Part shown: positions 6,619 to 14,498 of the stretch, in pieces
Layout: each line of letters opens with the position of its first letter
How positions within the stretch are numbered: position 1 is the stretch's first letter
Virus record (IMG/VR): IMGVR_UViG_3300000235_000015
Span: 1-30,194 of that record
Strand: one strand, 5' to 3'
DNA from: a virus
Length of the DNA stretch: 30,194 bases
The notes under the pieces: generated by a model
Told to the model about the DNA's origin: nothing
What the model saw: only the letters and a program-made list of their open reading frames with translations
Databases searched by the model: none
Translations under genes and position numbers: made by a program

Positions 6619-6653
6619 GATGTACTCCTTGTTTAGGGTTGAGGGATTATACC
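6609..6653 (-). repeat. 45-bp leader cassette, copy 1 (promoter -10, leader, RBS, start)
   Basis: Identical over 45 bases to 15707-15751. Read on the minus strand it gives GGTATAAT (-10 at 6651-6646), a 25-base leader, AAGGAG, and the first codons MAT of the coiled-coil gene. The TAA stop of the upstream exonuclease lies inside the TATAAT. No convincing -35 is seen. The cassette has been copied as a unit in front of two unrelated small genes. Confidence 0.9.
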
Positions 6654-7276
6654 GAGGCCTCTGTAGCTTCAAGTATGTCGAGGATCTGCTCGGTTTGGTT
6701 CACATCCCCTCGACAATAGGCCAAGAGTGTTGAAAGTTTGGTAGTGGTGGGTATCCCCTCTCTATACAGATCCCAAACCATACTCCCCGAGAAATCTTTC
6801 TTGGGGGAAGGGAGACCCACAAGGAGGCACGCATCCATAAGGCTGAGCTTGGGCCCACTACCGAATTGGAGGAGCTCCATCACATCTACCACCTTGATAT
6901 CCCAAGGCTTCTTCCCAGCTACGGAAAGCTGGGACGGCACAATCTCCTTTTGGGAAAGGAACCTATTGGCCAGGAAGGGTATATCAAAGCCCTTCACATT
7001 GAACCCAGCCAACCAAGGGTCTCTGGACTTGTGAAGCCAGTTCCGAAATTCAAGTAGCATCCCCTTCTCTGCCAACCGAGAATCGTTCTCGATGGCCATT
7101 TCAAAGGTGTCCCCAGTCTCTCTGGATTTGGCGCAGATGCAGCAGACCAAGCTAAATGCGGGGTGGAGGCTGGCATCCCTATCATCGGTGATCTTCTTTC
7201 TCTCCTTATACTTCTCCCATTCCACTGTACACAGAGTGGCCCAGTTGGGGATAGTCTCGATATCAAATACGATCAT
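6647..7276 (-). CDS. DnaQ-like 3'-5' exonuclease (PolB-type exonuclease fold)
   Basis: 209 aa, a stand-alone RNase H-fold exonuclease. Exo I is FDIET (residues 4-8) and exo II is GFNVKGFDIPFL. Exo III is YCRGDV near the C-terminus; Y..xD is the DEDDy type. The segment FGSGPKLSLMDAC is also typical of PolB-like exonucleases. It degrades single strands 3' to 5', probably for repair or recombination, since the phage polymerase has its own proofreading domain. It is coupled to the DUF3310 gene by ATGA. Confidence 0.88.
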   Translation of the reverse strand: MIVFDIETIPNWATLCTVEWEKYKERKKITDDRDASLHPAFSLVCCICAKSRETGDTFEMAIENDSRLAEKGMLLEFRNWLHKSRDPWLAGFNVKGFDIPFLANRFLSQKEIVPSQLSVAGKKPWDIKVVDVMELLQFGSGPKLSLMDACLLVGLPSPKKDFSGSMVWDLYREGIPTTTKLSTLLAYCRGDVNQTEQILDILEATEASV

Positions 7277-7875
7277 ATAGGCCTCTTCAAGTGGATGGGT
7301 TTGCGACAGTTAGGACAGAACTTGAATCCCATTTCGGGAGCCCTTGGGCTGTCATCAGGGAATCGAAAGGTTGTACCGCAACCAGTGTTGTAATCTGGTT
7401 GCTGATTGGGCTTGGGGGGCTCCCAATGGCAGGCATTCGTAGGGATAGCCAGCTCACCCACTTCCTTGGACAGGTCTTCAATTAGGAACTTGGCCAATCC
7501 CAATTGCCTAAATTGGCGAGGTTGGCCATATTCCACGTGCCTCCATCCGCAAATGATCTCTATAATACTTTTGGCCATCGGATGGGTATCCGGCCAGCTT
7601 TCCCATAGCTTTGAGAGAGGGATCGGTAGGTGTCCGTATCTTGGCCCAGCCCCATCGCCCCATTTGCTTTTGGCAGTGAGATCCTCGAGAAGCTGGATGT
7701 AGTGTTTGGCCTTGTCAATGTCCTCGAGCCCGTTCTTTTTAGAGTAGCGGAGCAGGTACTTGACCACATTACCTTCGCAGAAGGAAAGTTGGTTGATCTC
7801 GGAGAACTCTACGGGCTGGATTTCCACACCCTTGTAGTGATCCCCACCAATCTGAATAGCTAGACTAGATCTCAC
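7273..7875 (-). CDS. DUF3310 protein with C-terminal zinc ribbon
   Basis: 200 aa. The N-terminal 70 residues match the DUF3310 (SaV-like) pattern: GGDHYKG, IQPVEF, FCEGNVVKYLLRYSKK and DIDKAKHYI. The family is widespread in phages and often labelled 'nucleotide kinase' without a P-loop to support it; none is seen here. The C-terminal 35 residues contain CGTTF ... FCPNCRKPI, a four-cysteine zinc ribbon. The start codon is GTG, supported by GGGAGGTGA just upstream. It overlaps the SbcD stop by 11 bp. A nucleotide-metabolism role is possible, given the MazG gene nearby. Confidence 0.75.
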   Translation of the reverse strand: MRSSLAIQIGGDHYKGVEIQPVEFSEINQLSFCEGNVVKYLLRYSKKNGLEDIDKAKHYIQLLEDLTAKSKWGDGAGPRYGHLPIPLSKLWESWPDTHPMAKSIIEIICGWRHVEYGQPRQFRQLGLAKFLIEDLSKEVGELAIPTNACHWEPPKPNQQPDYNTGCGTTFRFPDDSPRAPEMGFKFCPNCRKPIHLKRPI

Positions 7876-8746
7876 TGGTCACCTCCCTCATGATTGAATA
7901 CACTTTTGATTGAACATCCTTTTTGAGCCCGATGCTCTTCCTATCGACATTGTCCGTAAAAGACAAGGTCACTCCCCCACCCTTGGCCACCGCATCCAGG
8001 AAGGCCTCGATTCTCTCATCTCTGGCCTTCGCTTCTGTAAGGTACTCATCAGTGACCACAGAGTTGTCAGCTGCTGGGATTTGAAACCAGCGGCACTTAT
8101 GAGTATCGGTCTCGACCAAGACTATCGCTGGCTGGTACCCAATCATGTCCGCGGCTTGAATGTTGATGCACCCAGGGTTGATCAGGGTACGACCATCCTC
8201 ACCCTCGAAAACGAAAGAGTGGTGGTAGTCTCCGGTGATGATCAGTCGGCTTTCCGGAAACTCTGCCAAAATCTCTTCAGCGGTGAAACCAATACCCTCA
8301 ATCGGGCGGGCTTCTGCGTTGGGGAAAACAAGTCTATGCAAGACTCGGACTGGGGAAGAGCAGGCCTTATCAAGTCCGAATGGCCACCCGCATATAGGGT
8401 AAGCTGGTCCGGAGATTTCTTGCAGGAACCCAGCCCTGCGGAGGGTTCCGAAGCTGCACCGTTCTACATTCTCATAGGAATGGTATGGTAGATCATGGTT
8501 CCCCGCAAGGATTTGAACCGGTACTTTGGCCCGCCCAAGCTCTTCTAGGGCCATGTTGACTACCTCTGTGGCCACCCTTGGGAGGTGAAAGATATCCCCG
8601 GCAATCACCAGCAGCTCTGCGTGATTATTGGCCATCTCCACAATATAGGCCACATCCCGTCTTTGGGATTCGAGCCAGTCTAGATCGGTGCGGCAACGAG
8701 GGCGTTCACCTCGCAGATGCCAGTCCGCCGTGAACATTACTCGCAC
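7865..8746 (-). CDS. sbcD: SbcD/Mre11-like nuclease subunit
   Basis: 293 aa metallophosphoesterase. The metal-binding motifs are in order: ADWH (D8, H10), GDIFH (50-54), GNHD (82-85) and GDYHH near 170. The final 'NPG' block follows as NPGCINI. This is the Mre11/SbcD set, and it would act with an SbcC/Rad50 ATPase to cut hairpins and blocked ends. The GTG start gives MRVMFTADWH, which aligns with the usual SbcD beginning; an ATG three codons later is possible. It sits between the two halves of the split SbcC, consistent with one complex. Confidence 0.9.
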   Translation of the reverse strand: MRVMFTADWHLRGERPRCRTDLDWLESQRRDVAYIVEMANNHAELLVIAGDIFHLPRVATEVVNMALEELGRAKVPVQILAGNHDLPYHSYENVERCSFGTLRRAGFLQEISGPAYPICGWPFGLDKACSSPVRVLHRLVFPNAEARPIEGIGFTAEEILAEFPESRLIITGDYHHSFVFEGEDGRTLINPGCINIQAADMIGYQPAIVLVETDTHKCRWFQIPAADNSVVTDEYLTEAKARDERIEAFLDAVAKGGGVTLSFTDNVDRKSIGLKKDVQSKVYSIMREVTSEI

Positions 8747-9159
8747 TCTTCGTTCCCCTCGTGGCTGGGGCAGCCATCGATAGCTTGTGCATTGCTTTCC
8801 AGCGAAGCCCGCTCTGCGGGTAGGTCGCGATTGATCACGAGCTCCCCTGTGTACTTCTCAGGGAACCGGACTTGTAGCTTTTTGATATTGGCCTCCATCA
8901 CCTGCTCCATAGACCAGCCCATTCGCTCGCAGATCATTCCCACATACCATAGGACATCCCCGAGCTCTTCCTGGAAGTTGACCTCATCGAAGTCCTTGTC
9001 ATAAATGAGAAACTTTTTGACCGAGTCCATGGCTTCCCCAGCCTCGGTACAGAGGCCCATGGCCGCATGGAGGATATCAACTCCAGCCCCATCAATTTGG
9101 AGGCCTCGGAGAGGGACGCAGGTATCGGTAGCAAGTTTCTGGTATTCGTTGATGTTCAT
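8737..9159 (-). CDS. MazG-like nucleotide pyrophosphohydrolase
   Basis: 140 aa all-alpha NTP-PPase. It has the EAGE motif in LCTEAGEAMD and the downstream metal motif EELGDVLWY, the ExxE...ExxD pattern of MazG/MazG-like enzymes. Such enzymes hydrolyse (d)NTPs to monophosphates; phages use them for nucleotide-pool cleaning or to lower alarmone signalling. The C-terminal 30 residues are extra and unstructured-looking. AAAGGAG precedes the ATG. The gene lies within the sbcD-sbcC operon. Confidence 0.88.
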   Translation of the reverse strand: MNINEYQKLATDTCVPLRGLQIDGAGVDILHAAMGLCTEAGEAMDSVKKFLIYDKDFDEVNFQEELGDVLWYVGMICERMGWSMEQVMEANIKKLQVRFPEKYTGELVINRDLPAERASLESNAQAIDGCPSHEGNEECE

Positions 9160-9169
9160 GGGAACTCCT

Positions 9170-10384
9170 TTATTGGTTATGTTTTATATAATCCCCGCCA
9201 CATAGTGGACAGGTAGGTGGTCGTTTGGAAATCAAGGTTTTAGCGAGCTTTTGATTCTCCGCTATTTTACCGAAATGGTCGACAGTCAAGGAGATGAGGG
9301 AGGCCAGCTCCTCTACTTCCTGGTCCAGGTTTTTGAATCGAGTGTGAAGGCTAGAGACCTTCTTCAGTAGTGCGGCTGGCTCCTCCGTAGGTATTCGATC
9401 GAGTATAGCCTTCTCTCTCAACCCTGCAGATATCAGGGTTGAGAGGTCATATTGGTTGGTAAGTAGCTCTACCAGCTCAGAATTCATGTTCCGAGTATCC
9501 CTCACAATCGGTTCTACTTCTACAACCCACCCTAGTTCAGCCATGCTCTTTTTAGCCTGTACTAGAGCTGATGTTAGGGTTGTGAGTGTATTATACTGGT
9601 TGGCAGTAGAAGCGAGGCCCTCTGCTGTCTTTTTGGCAAGAACCACGGACTTCTGGGCTTCTTCAATCCAGGAAAACGCCGCAGAGCGTTCCATCTGCCC
9701 AACTAGCTGGGAAATGCTGGCTCCCAAGCCGGACTCAATGACACTCAGCTTGCTCATCTCCGATTGGAGACCCTCAATCACCTTGACCAATGCTTGGGCC
9801 TCGGAGACCCAGGAAAGCCGTTCAAGTTCCTTCCGGGATGTATCCAAGTTCAGCTCGATCCCTTTGCAGGTTGCAGTACTGGCTCTCTTTTTACCCTCGG
9901 CCAAGGATAGCACCTTGTCAATCACTTCCAGGTTAATCAGCTTGTTGAAAAACTTGGCTACATCCCCAGGGGATTTGGAGATCAGGAAGTCTATGTCCCG
10001 TTGGCGCTGGATATTCACTTCCGACATATTGAAGAAGTCGTTGACCTCTTGTGGTACATCAGTCTTGATAGCCTCCACCTTGGTTTCCCCAACCATGTAT
10101 CCATTCATCTTCGCAGATCGAATGCGGGAGCAGGTAGATCCATCGTTCTTGGTTACGGTGACCCTACATACCTGATCGGGCTTGATAGTACCCTTGTCTG
10201 TCTTGCACCAATCTGATACGTGAGCATCACCAGAAGGCCTGTTTTCTACCGCCCACAAGAGGCCTCGTAGGATGGAAGACTTACCCTTGTCAGAGGCTCC
10301 CACAATAGCGTTGATCCCTGGATGTAGTTCCAGTATAGTATCCTTGTGGGATTGAAAGTTCTCAAGCCTGATTGTCGCTATCAT
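9170..10384 (-). CDS. SbcC/Rad50-like ATPase, N-terminal half ending at the zinc hook
   Basis: 404 aa. The N-terminal lobe of a Rad50/SbcC ATPase opens with RLENFQSHKDTILEL and Walker A GASDKGKSS (29-37). It continues as a long coiled coil (about 150-385) and ends with TCPLCGGDY (Cys392, Cys395), the CxxC zinc hook, eight residues before the stop. Signature and Walker B are absent here but present in the separate gene at 5568-6179. The gene is full length for this arrangement, with a clean ATG preceded by AGGTAGG, and no sign of a frameshift. It overlaps the upstream gene by 23 bp and is followed by mazG and sbcD. Confidence 0.88.
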   Translation of the reverse strand: MIATIRLENFQSHKDTILELHPGINAIVGASDKGKSSILRGLLWAVENRPSGDAHVSDWCKTDKGTIKPDQVCRVTVTKNDGSTCSRIRSAKMNGYMVGETKVEAIKTDVPQEVNDFFNMSEVNIQRQRDIDFLISKSPGDVAKFFNKLINLEVIDKVLSLAEGKKRASTATCKGIELNLDTSRKELERLSWVSEAQALVKVIEGLQSEMSKLSVIESGLGASISQLVGQMERSAAFSWIEEAQKSVVLAKKTAEGLASTANQYNTLTTLTSALVQAKKSMAELGWVVEVEPIVRDTRNMNSELVELLTNQYDLSTLISAGLREKAILDRIPTEEPAALLKKVSSLHTRFKNLDQEVEELASLISLTVDHFGKIAENQKLAKTLISKRPPTCPLCGGDYIKHNQ

Positions 10385-10610
10385 GTATACCTACCTTGAT
10401 TGGCTGGGGTTGGTTGTCTAGGGAAGGAAGTTTTCTCCACTTTCCCGCATCAAACCCTGCACCTGGAAGGGTCATGCAATATACGGAGCCATCGTCCGTG
10501 AGGGCAAAGAGCCTCGCCCTCTCTAGGTGAGGTGGGGCTTTGATTGCCTTCCGGCTCTCCGTATCTACCAACACGCTAGGCGTAGTTGTAATTTGGATGA
10601 TTTTGCTCAT
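10362..10610 (-). CDS. Hypothetical protein (82 aa)
   Basis: Not recognised. Begins MSKIIQITTTPSVLVDTESR and appears to be a small beta-rich domain. No cysteine pairs or TM are seen. The RBS is weak. It overlaps the start of the SbcC N-half by 23 bp, so it is likely translated with it. The segment LFALTDDGSVYCMTLPG resembles the repeat of beta-propeller-type proteins, but a single copy means little. Confidence 0.6.
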   Translation of the reverse strand: MSKIIQITTTPSVLVDTESRKAIKAPPHLERARLFALTDDGSVYCMTLPGAGFDAGKWRKLPSLDNQPQPIKVGIHDSDNQA

Positions 10611-10625
10611 TAGTGTCTATTCCAT

Positions 10626-10877
10626 TTAGGTAGGTGATCTGAATTTGAGGCTCTCCCCTTTATAGTCTTGGTCTGGGAAGCCCTCTGGTAGGGAGCTCGG
10701 GGAAATCTCAATCACACTCTCCAGCCCGTACCAAAACCAACAAGGCTCTCCCCTCCGCATCTTTCTTATCGGTGGACCACTAGGAAGTGTACCTATAAGG
10801 GCGATCGGTCGGCCCTGACAATCATGACCCACCGCAGCTACCTCGGGATGGTCTTCGAAGAACTCACTTAGGTTCAT
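10626..10877 (-). CDS. Hypothetical protein (83 aa)
   Basis: Not recognised. The start at 10877 (MNLSEFFEDHPEVAAVG) overlaps the stop of the resolvase gene as ATGA and is preferred over the ATG seven codons upstream inside that gene. The protein is compact, with GEPCWFWYG and many prolines, and shows no known catalytic motif. It is in the recombination operon between the RuvC-like and SbcC-like genes. Confidence 0.6.
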   Translation of the reverse strand: MNLSEFFEDHPEVAAVGHDCQGRPIALIGTLPSGPPIRKMRRGEPCWFWYGLESVIEISPSSLPEGFPDQDYKGESLKFRSPT

Positions 10878-11392
10878 AGGGCATGCCTCCTCGCCCATTC
10901 CGCGATGAGAAGCCCGTCGGCATCACCTTGCTTCTTGATTTCAGCCTCCAATGTAGGGAACAGTCGGAGCCCCACTTCTTTAGAGGCCTTCTTCAATTGC
11001 GGGGCTCCCTTGGTGCCTTCGGGCAAGAATTCCTTCTGCCAAGCTCTGCTATCTATGAATTCATGGGGGATGTTGAGCCGTTCAAGTGTGATGAGTGTAG
11101 CTTCGAAAGAGCGAAGGGCTCTGCCCGTAGTCTTGAACATCATAGGGTTCACGAAAGGCCTTTCCAGGATGGCCTTGATATCAGATACAGCTTTCACATC
11201 CACCCACTTGAATAGCAACTCGACCAGTACACCTTCTAGTAATGGTTGGTCGATACGGGTGATCATGTTGGCTTTCTTTGTGTAGTCCTGGATCTGCTTG
11301 GTAGGTGGGGTGATATACATCGGTGGGCCATTAGGTGGAAGCACCCCAATCGAACCGGAGGCCCCATTGTCTATGCCAAAATACAGCTTCAT
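10874..11392 (-). CDS. RuvC-like Holliday-junction resolvase
   Basis: 172 aa RNase H-fold nuclease. The catalytic acidic set is in place: GIDNGASGSIG (D8) on the first strand, ILERPF (E77), and QGDADGLLIAEW (D157 and D159) at the C-terminal helix. Length and motif order match RuvC and its phage relatives, which cut four-way DNA junctions by metal-dependent hydrolysis. Here it would process recombination and replication intermediates before packaging. It lies directly after the recombinase operon segment and overlaps both neighbours by ATGA. Confidence 0.85.
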   Translation of the reverse strand: MKLYFGIDNGASGSIGVLPPNGPPMYITPPTKQIQDYTKKANMITRIDQPLLEGVLVELLFKWVDVKAVSDIKAILERPFVNPMMFKTTGRALRSFEATLITLERLNIPHEFIDSRAWQKEFLPEGTKGAPQLKKASKEVGLRLFPTLEAEIKKQGDADGLLIAEWARRHAL

Positions 11393-11592
11393 GACTTCTC
11401 CTCCGAGCGGGTGGAGAGTGTTTCCGTTGCTACGATGAGCATGAATGCCAATTCGTCTTTCGTAAGCGACTTACCATTGATGATAGCCAAGGCCACATCC
11501 TCTATGGAGTGACCAACTAGGTCGTGGTTGGTGATCCAGAAACCGCATTTGTCCCACAGCTTGGCTGGGTCAACTTTCAGTTTGATTTTCAT
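11389..11592 (-). CDS. Hypothetical protein (67 aa) between recombinase and resolvase
   Basis: Not recognised. Begins MKIKLKVDPAKLWDKCGFW; the rest (DVALAIINGKSLTKDELAFML) looks helical. Both ends overlap neighbouring genes by ATGA, which supports it as a translated gene in the RecA-RuvC operon. It may be a small partner of either, but nothing in the sequence shows this. Confidence 0.6.
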   Translation of the reverse strand: MKIKLKVDPAKLWDKCGFWITNHDLVGHSIEDVALAIINGKSLTKDELAFMLIVATETLSTRSEEKS

Positions 11593-12863
11593 ATATACTT
11601 CCTTCCTCTATTGATAGATGCGGCAGCCTCTTCACCCTCCCATTTCTCAATGGTACGGCGTTGGAGTTCTTGGTACAAAGCCGGGTCCCCTTCGATCTTT
11701 TGGATGAGCGTCTCCCGGTCGTATACATCACCAAAGTGGGATCGGTACTGTACTTGGATGGCTGGGTCGCTTTCCACCCATTTGGCGAACCAGTCGAGGG
11801 AGAGGTTGGCGTTACCCGTATCCTTCTTCTTGTCCAGTCTTGCCTTTTCGTCAAGGCCTACATCTTTGAGCCAAACTCTGATGTTTTCAAGGTTGCGTTC
11901 GCATTTGCCATCCCAAGCGATATTCTTGGTTGATCCCGCATCTATATTACCGGTTTTTGCATCCCGTAGGGAGTAGAGATAGTCGAGGCAGGAGCCAATA
12001 TCATCCAGGCCATAGTCGAAGTAGAAAGTGAAGCGGCATTTGCGGAAAGGTCGTGGTGTCTTGGACTTGAGTACCTTGGCCTCGACATAAACACCTACCA
12101 CCCGTCCAGCCCGCTCTATTTTCTGAATAGTGGTTAAAAACAGTCGGGTGTGGCAGTAGAACTCCATCGCCTTGCCACCACTGACTTCCCACTTCTGTCC
12201 AAACATCATCGCCTCTGGGTTGTCTCGGATTTGGGAGATGATCATGAGAAGTGAATTGTTATGCTTGATCGCCTGATGTTGCCCTTTGAAAAAGTGTTGG
12301 GAGAGGAACTTGGCAATCTGCATCCCGTAGTCACCCTTATCCTTGACCTCTACTCCGTTGGCCAACTGGTTGGCTCTTGCAGTTTGCATCGCCTCACGAT
12401 TGGCATCGGACAAACCATCGAGGGAGTCGACCGCATAGATGCCACACTCCCCCTCTTTGATGGTTTCCAGGAACTTTGTGACTTTGGCGTCTAGCTCTTC
12501 GACCGTGGCCGAATCCTCTACTGACCTTGTCCCAAGTTTCCGAGCCTCTGGGCGGATATTGAAACCATATAGGTTAGTAGTGTCAAAGGTGTCCCCAGTC
12601 TCTGTATCGTCGGAAAACCAGCGATAGCCTCTCTGCTTGTGGTCGTGGTAGCCACGGGCGAAAATCTCGTTCTTGAGGAAGGACTTACCGGCGGACTTAT
12701 CGCCGATGATATTGACAATTACTCCTGCGGGGAAGCCCATGACCCCAGAAGCTCCCCCAACAGCCAAGTCAAGGAGGGTACAACCTGTCCGGAAACGGAT
12801 TGGGGTAGAGCTCTCTTCTTCTTTTGGATTCATAATGATATCTCGAATGGAAGTGGTGTTCAT
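11589..12863 (-). CDS. RecA/UvsX-like recombinase
   Basis: 424 aa. The RecA-fold ATPase has Walker A GDKSAGKS (54-61) and Walker B in GIYAVDSLDG. A RecA-type segment SGGKAMEFYCHTRLFL corresponds to the 'GGNALKFYASVRL' block near loop L2. It would form filaments on single-stranded DNA and catalyse strand exchange during recombination-dependent replication, with the SSB and UvsY-like proteins encoded just upstream. The first ATG has almost no RBS and lies 4 bases after a TATAAT. A second in-frame Met (12833) is possible but has no RBS either. A strong terminator separates it from the SSB gene. Confidence 0.88.
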   Translation of the reverse strand: MNTTSIRDIIMNPKEEESSTPIRFRTGCTLLDLAVGGASGVMGFPAGVIVNIIGDKSAGKSFLKNEIFARGYHDHKQRGYRWFSDDTETGDTFDTTNLYGFNIRPEARKLGTRSVEDSATVEELDAKVTKFLETIKEGECGIYAVDSLDGLSDANREAMQTARANQLANGVEVKDKGDYGMQIAKFLSQHFFKGQHQAIKHNNSLLMIISQIRDNPEAMMFGQKWEVSGGKAMEFYCHTRLFLTTIQKIERAGRVVGVYVEAKVLKSKTPRPFRKCRFTFYFDYGLDDIGSCLDYLYSLRDAKTGNIDAGSTKNIAWDGKCERNLENIRVWLKDVGLDEKARLDKKKDTGNANLSLDWFAKWVESDPAIQVQYRSHFGDVYDRETLIQKIEGDPALYQELQRRTIEKWEGEEAAASINRGRKYI

Positions 12864-12867
12864 ACCT

Positions 12868-12873
12868 ATTATA
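12868..12873 (-). promoter_or_regulatory. TATAAT -10 box directly before recombinase ATG
   Basis: GGTATAAT on the minus strand with only four bases between TATAAT and the ATG at 12863. Initiation at the usual distance would begin at or next to the start codon, implying a leaderless message. No clear -35 is seen at 16-18 bases, partly because the terminator hairpin occupies that space. Confidence 0.4.
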
Positions 12874-12881
12874 CCTCAAAC

Positions 12882-12914
12882 AAAAAAGGTGACCCTGTTT
12901 AGATCAGAGCCACC
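12882..12914 (-). terminator. Rho-independent terminator after the SSB gene
   Basis: On the minus strand GGTGGCTCTG pairs with CAGGGTCACC (10 bp including two G-U pairs) around a 7-base loop, followed directly by TTTTTTG. It ends the transcription unit containing SSB and isolates the recombinase gene, whose own -10 box follows within ten bases. Confidence 0.8.
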
Positions 12915-12966
12915 CAACGGTCGCCATTCAAAGAGAGTAGTCTACTTGAATAGCTCATTCAACCCA

Positions 12967-14004
12967 TCAGCCACCGCTAGCTTTATTACAGTCCTCCCAG
13001 ACTTCGCAGCGGCGGCATTGGCGGAGGCTATCAACATCCTTTCCGAAGGTGCCACCATAAGAGCAACTCCCTCCGGCCTTGGTAGCTTCCTTCTGGGGTC
13101 GGGTCTTGGTATTCCGAGCCTCCTCCTGGCGATCTTCTTCCTCAAATACATTACCAACTTCTTCTTGGCCTTCTGCTTTACCTTGAGCTTTCTCTTGAGC
13201 TTGGGCTCGCTGGGGTGCAGGGTTCTGCTCGTTATCCTCGTCATCCCCATCGTCGGGCTGGCCATAGAGGATGGCTTCGAGCTCCGCAGGGGTCTTGACT
13301 ACAAGGAACTCGTCGAAGGAGATGGCCCTGTCCACCAATTCCGGGCCCACCTCTTCCTCCCTACGGACGAACCGGAAGCTCTTGTACTTGGTGGTCTTGC
13401 TTTTCCCGAAGGCCTCTTCTGCCACACGGCAAGAAATCAGGGATCCATCCTCAAGATCAGCGAAGGGAATCACACCTTTGCCATCTGCGCAGGCATTTGC
13501 TTCTTCTATCAGTTCCTTTGTAAAAAGGTAATGACTGACGGAGAAGATCTGTAACGCCTCTGGTCCCATCTTTCCGACGGGTTGTACATTGAAGTAGCAT
13601 CGGCGTGTGGCCCTGATTTGCTTGGCCTCTTCTTCCTTGTCCTGATCATACAGCTGGTTCACTACATCGCAGATCGGGCAGGGCTTACCGTAATTTTTCT
13701 TGGGGCAGATTACATCAGCCTTGCTGGGGCCAATATAGCGATGCACATGGATATCTAGCATAAAATCCAGCTCTCCGATCTTCATCTCTCCTTGGGCTAC
13801 GAGTGGGTGATGGATGGACTTAACTTCGAAGGGGATGATGTTGAACTTGATGAGTGTATCAACTTTGGGCTGGAAGAATTTCAACTCCTTACCGGTCTTG
13901 TTCCAGTTGATCACATCCATACGCTTGGCACCCCCACCATCGTCCTTACTGGAGAGGGCTTGTCCATAGCGGTTTCCACCGAGTTTCATAGGCCTATTAT
14001 TCAT
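12967..14004 (-). CDS. Phage single-stranded DNA-binding protein with two zinc motifs
   Basis: 345 aa. The core matches phage gp32-like SSBs: a basic N-terminus, FNIIPFEVKSIHHPLV, then ICPKKNYGKPCPICD with C100, C109 and C112, plus nearby histidines for zinc. An acidic, glutamine-rich linker follows (DDGDDEDNEQ, about 255-300), as in SSB tails that recruit partners. Unusually, the tail does not end there: the last 35 residues hold four more cysteines (C314, C330, C333, C339), forming a second zinc-binding module. It coats ssDNA during replication and recombination. AGGAG precedes the ATG. The neighbours are UvsY-like and RecA-like proteins. Confidence 0.8.
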   Translation of the reverse strand: MNNRPMKLGGNRYGQALSSKDDGGGAKRMDVINWNKTGKELKFFQPKVDTLIKFNIIPFEVKSIHHPLVAQGEMKIGELDFMLDIHVHRYIGPSKADVICPKKNYGKPCPICDVVNQLYDQDKEEEAKQIRATRRCYFNVQPVGKMGPEALQIFSVSHYLFTKELIEEANACADGKGVIPFADLEDGSLISCRVAEEAFGKSKTTKYKSFRFVRREEEVGPELVDRAISFDEFLVVKTPAELEAILYGQPDDGDDEDNEQNPAPQRAQAQEKAQGKAEGQEEVGNVFEEEDRQEEARNTKTRPQKEATKAGGSCSYGGTFGKDVDSLRQCRRCEVWEDCNKASGG

Positions 14005-14009
14005 TCGGA

Positions 14010-14480
14010 TTACTCCTGTTCTTGTGTTGCTTGGTTACGGTTGAGGTATCCCCGAAGACCTTGGGTCTGGGAGGCTGTGGCACCGTCCCGCTTGGGATCG
14101 GCATAGTACCCGGAGAGGTATAATCTCACGAGGTTATCTAGCATAGACTTCTTATGGTCCAAGGAGCGGAGAAGCCCTTCAAGGTGGGCCACTCCCTTGG
14201 ACAAATCAACCAGATTGGTTTCCAGCTCGATCAGTTCTGGATCCTTGGCCAGGAAGGCTGCAACAACAGCTTCCGTGATCTTGGGTTCCTTAGGAGGGTT
14301 CACCCGCAGGTCGATTTCTATCTCGGCCTTACGGGTTTTCAATTTATTGGTTGCTCTATCGCGAAGGCTCTTGGCTCCAGCCAACTCCTCCCCCACCTCA
14401 TAATAGTAGTGGGATTGCTGTTGGGCCTCTACATCCAGTTGGAATCGGTTGAGGCTGATCATTTCAATGGGGTCTGTCAT
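14010..14480 (-). CDS. UvsY-like recombination mediator (probable)
   Basis: 156 aa, mostly helical. The C-terminal block HKKSMLDNLVRLYLSGYY matches the conserved 'K...L..LV.L...gYY' end of phage UvsY-like recombination, repair and ssDNA-binding proteins. The middle has paired charged helices. UvsY in T4 loads the UvsX recombinase onto SSB-coated DNA. The placement, with SSB five bases downstream and the RecA-like gene after that, supports the role. The family match is by pattern, not by catalytic residues, so moderate confidence. AAAGGAG precedes the ATG. Confidence 0.6.
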   Translation of the reverse strand: MTDPIEMISLNRFQLDVEAQQQSHYYYEVGEELAGAKSLRDRATNKLKTRKAEIEIDLRVNPPKEPKITEAVVAAFLAKDPELIELETNLVDLSKGVAHLEGLLRSLDHKKSMLDNLVRLYLSGYYADPKRDGATASQTQGLRGYLNRNQATQEQE

Positions 14481-14498
14481 AGATTCTCCTTTGTATTT

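Noticed and set aside
6619-6672. N-terminal extension of the coiled-coil gene (and the matching one at 15717-15791)
   Set aside because: The shared residues come from the duplicated leader DNA; AAGGAG points to the internal ATG in both.
9591-9600. GTATAAT-like box inside the SbcC N-half
   Set aside because: Mid-gene, no -35, and no gene start nearby that would use it.
9456-10175. 239-aa plus-strand open frame
   Set aside because: It is antisense to the SbcC coiled coil; low-complexity Ser-rich translation is expected from the opposite strand of a Glu/Lys-rich coil.
12942-13265. Minus-strand 107-aa Lys/Arg-rich open frame overlapping the 3' end of the SSB gene
   Set aside because: It is the alternative frame of the acidic, Gln-rich SSB linker; it has no RBS, and the SSB frame has clear cysteine motifs to its stop.
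12673-13554. 293-aa plus-strand open frame
   Set aside because: It lies antisense to the recombinase and SSB genes, crosses their terminator and promoter, and has no recognisable domain.
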